Below are positions 48,163-48,601 of a stretch of 48,601 bases of DNA, one piece after another. The stretch is taken from the NCBI RefSeq assembly GCF_944384735.1, contig NZ_CALWUN010000008.1, positions 1 to 48,601 on the forward strand, written 5' to 3'. Below the pieces are notes generated by a model. It did not search any database and was not told where the DNA came from. It saw only the letters and a program-made list of their open reading frames with translations. A program made the position numbers and the translations under genes. This stretch comes from an uncultured Agathobaculum sp. (GTDB taxonomy: Bacteria; Bacillota; Clostridia; Oscillospirales; Butyricicoccaceae). Within the stretch, counting starts at the first letter, position 1; every line of letters starts with the position of its first letter.

Positions 48163-48601
48163 TCACCGTCCCCCTTCGTTATAGTACGCCTGAAACGCCG
48201 CGGCGGTCAGCCCGCCCGCCGGCAGGTTCTCCCGCGGCACCTTGCCGTCCCCGTCCAGCGGCGCGACGCCGCCCGGCGCGCCGACCATGCCCCAGCTGAC
48301 CAGCCCGGCCGGGTCGAGCGTCACGGTGACCTCGCTGGCGTTGCCGAACTGGAACACGAACGCCCATTCAATCGTAAAGCCGGGCGACTGCGCCGCCGAC
48401 GGGATGGGGTCGCCGGTCTCGTCGGTTACCGTGGCATACAGGATTTCCTCGCCCGTGGGCGCGCCGTCCGTCACCCGCCGGACGTAAAACCGCAGCTCGG
48501 TCATGGTGAACGACTCGGCCACGCCGGTGTTGCTCAGCAGCACCGGCACGCGGCACTTGGGGCCGGTCACCACGCGGGAGGCCTGCAATGCCAAATCCAG
48601 C
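48163..48601 (-). CDS. phage tail/baseplate-adjacent protein, partial
   Basis: The frame is open to the window edge, so the 5' end is missing; a TTG at 48594 could start it but the sequence before it reads on. At least 145 residues: LQASRVVTGPKCRVPVLLSN, then TELRFYVRRVTDGAPTGEEI and LYATVTDETGDPIPS, ending with DGKVPRENLPAGG, a phrase common at the end of phage tail-fibre proteins. Most likely a tail-collar or fibre protein. Confidence 0.65.
   Translation of the reverse strand, partial: LDLALQASRVVTGPKCRVPVLLSNTGVAESFTMTELRFYVRRVTDGAPTGEEILYATVTDETGDPIPSAAQSPGFTIEWAFVFQFGNASEVTVTLDPAGLVSWGMVGAPGGVAPLDGDGKVPRENLPAGGLTAAAFQAYYNEGGR

Overview
The window looks like the chromosome of a high-GC, spore-forming Clostridia (probably Oscillospirales). 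Reasons: Firmicute-type promoters and strong Shine-Dalgarno sites, an NrdR, a BlaI/M56 pair, S-layer-homology domains, a LysM-GH18 spore-cortex-type protein and Clostridia-type prophage genes, all at GC content well above average for the phylum. The genus cannot be fixed from the sequence alone.

Layout. 0-9.4 kb: an IS5-type transposase fragment; an esterase with a divergent TetR; an Lsa-type ABC-F protein; a DUF3089 lipoprotein; a TetR divergent from a CPC-type metal ATPase; a HAD phosphatase; nrdR; then about 0.6 kb of AT-rich non-coding DNA with diverged repeats. 9.4-17.9 kb, all minus strand: a response regulator/histidine kinase/ABC ATPase/FtsX permease operon, a SpoIIE-type phosphatase, a lipoprotein, a barstar homologue and a membrane-anchored protein. 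17.9-24.2 kb: BlaI with its operators and a 1299-residue M56 receptor with repeated extracellular modules, then a riboswitch-like leader before an OadB/OadG-like sodium-pump pair, and tRNA-Val(CAC). 24.2-31.2 kb: an accessory block with no obvious common pathway (QueD-like protein, Crp/Fnr regulator, acetyltransferase, DUF1801, orphan AgrC-like kinase, flavoprotein, cyclophilin-like lipoprotein, HTH-zinc-ribbon protein), with scars of an integrase and a sugar acetyltransferase. 31.2-41.9 kb: a sugar isomerase, a three-tRNA operon, an SLH surface protein, an FtsH operon, a TetR, a UvrD/PcrA helicase and a truncated LysM-GH18 gene. 41.9-48.6 kb: the lysis and tail-fibre end of a prophage, transcribed leftward towards the truncation.

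The most unusual material is non-coding or very small. (1) Two 160-180 bp structured repeats (22.5 kb and 42.0 kb) share a loop and flanks, while their stems differ but still pair. (2) A type I toxin-antitoxin-like locus in the prophage encodes a 24-residue hydrophobic peptide opposed by a strong antisense promoter. (3) A second prophage cassette has a small two-helix membrane protein enclosed by a 17-bp GC-rich inverted repeat. (4) An OadB/OadG pair without an alpha subunit lies behind a leader resembling yybP-ykoY (Mn2+) riboswitches. (5) The spore-type GH18 gene stops exactly where the prophage begins.

Caution: three coding regions (tetR at 1.5 kb, ftsH at 35.5-37.4 kb, tetR at 37.9 kb) carry four single-base deletions in all, three of them in A4 runs. 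This points to sequencing or assembly error as much as to real gene decay.
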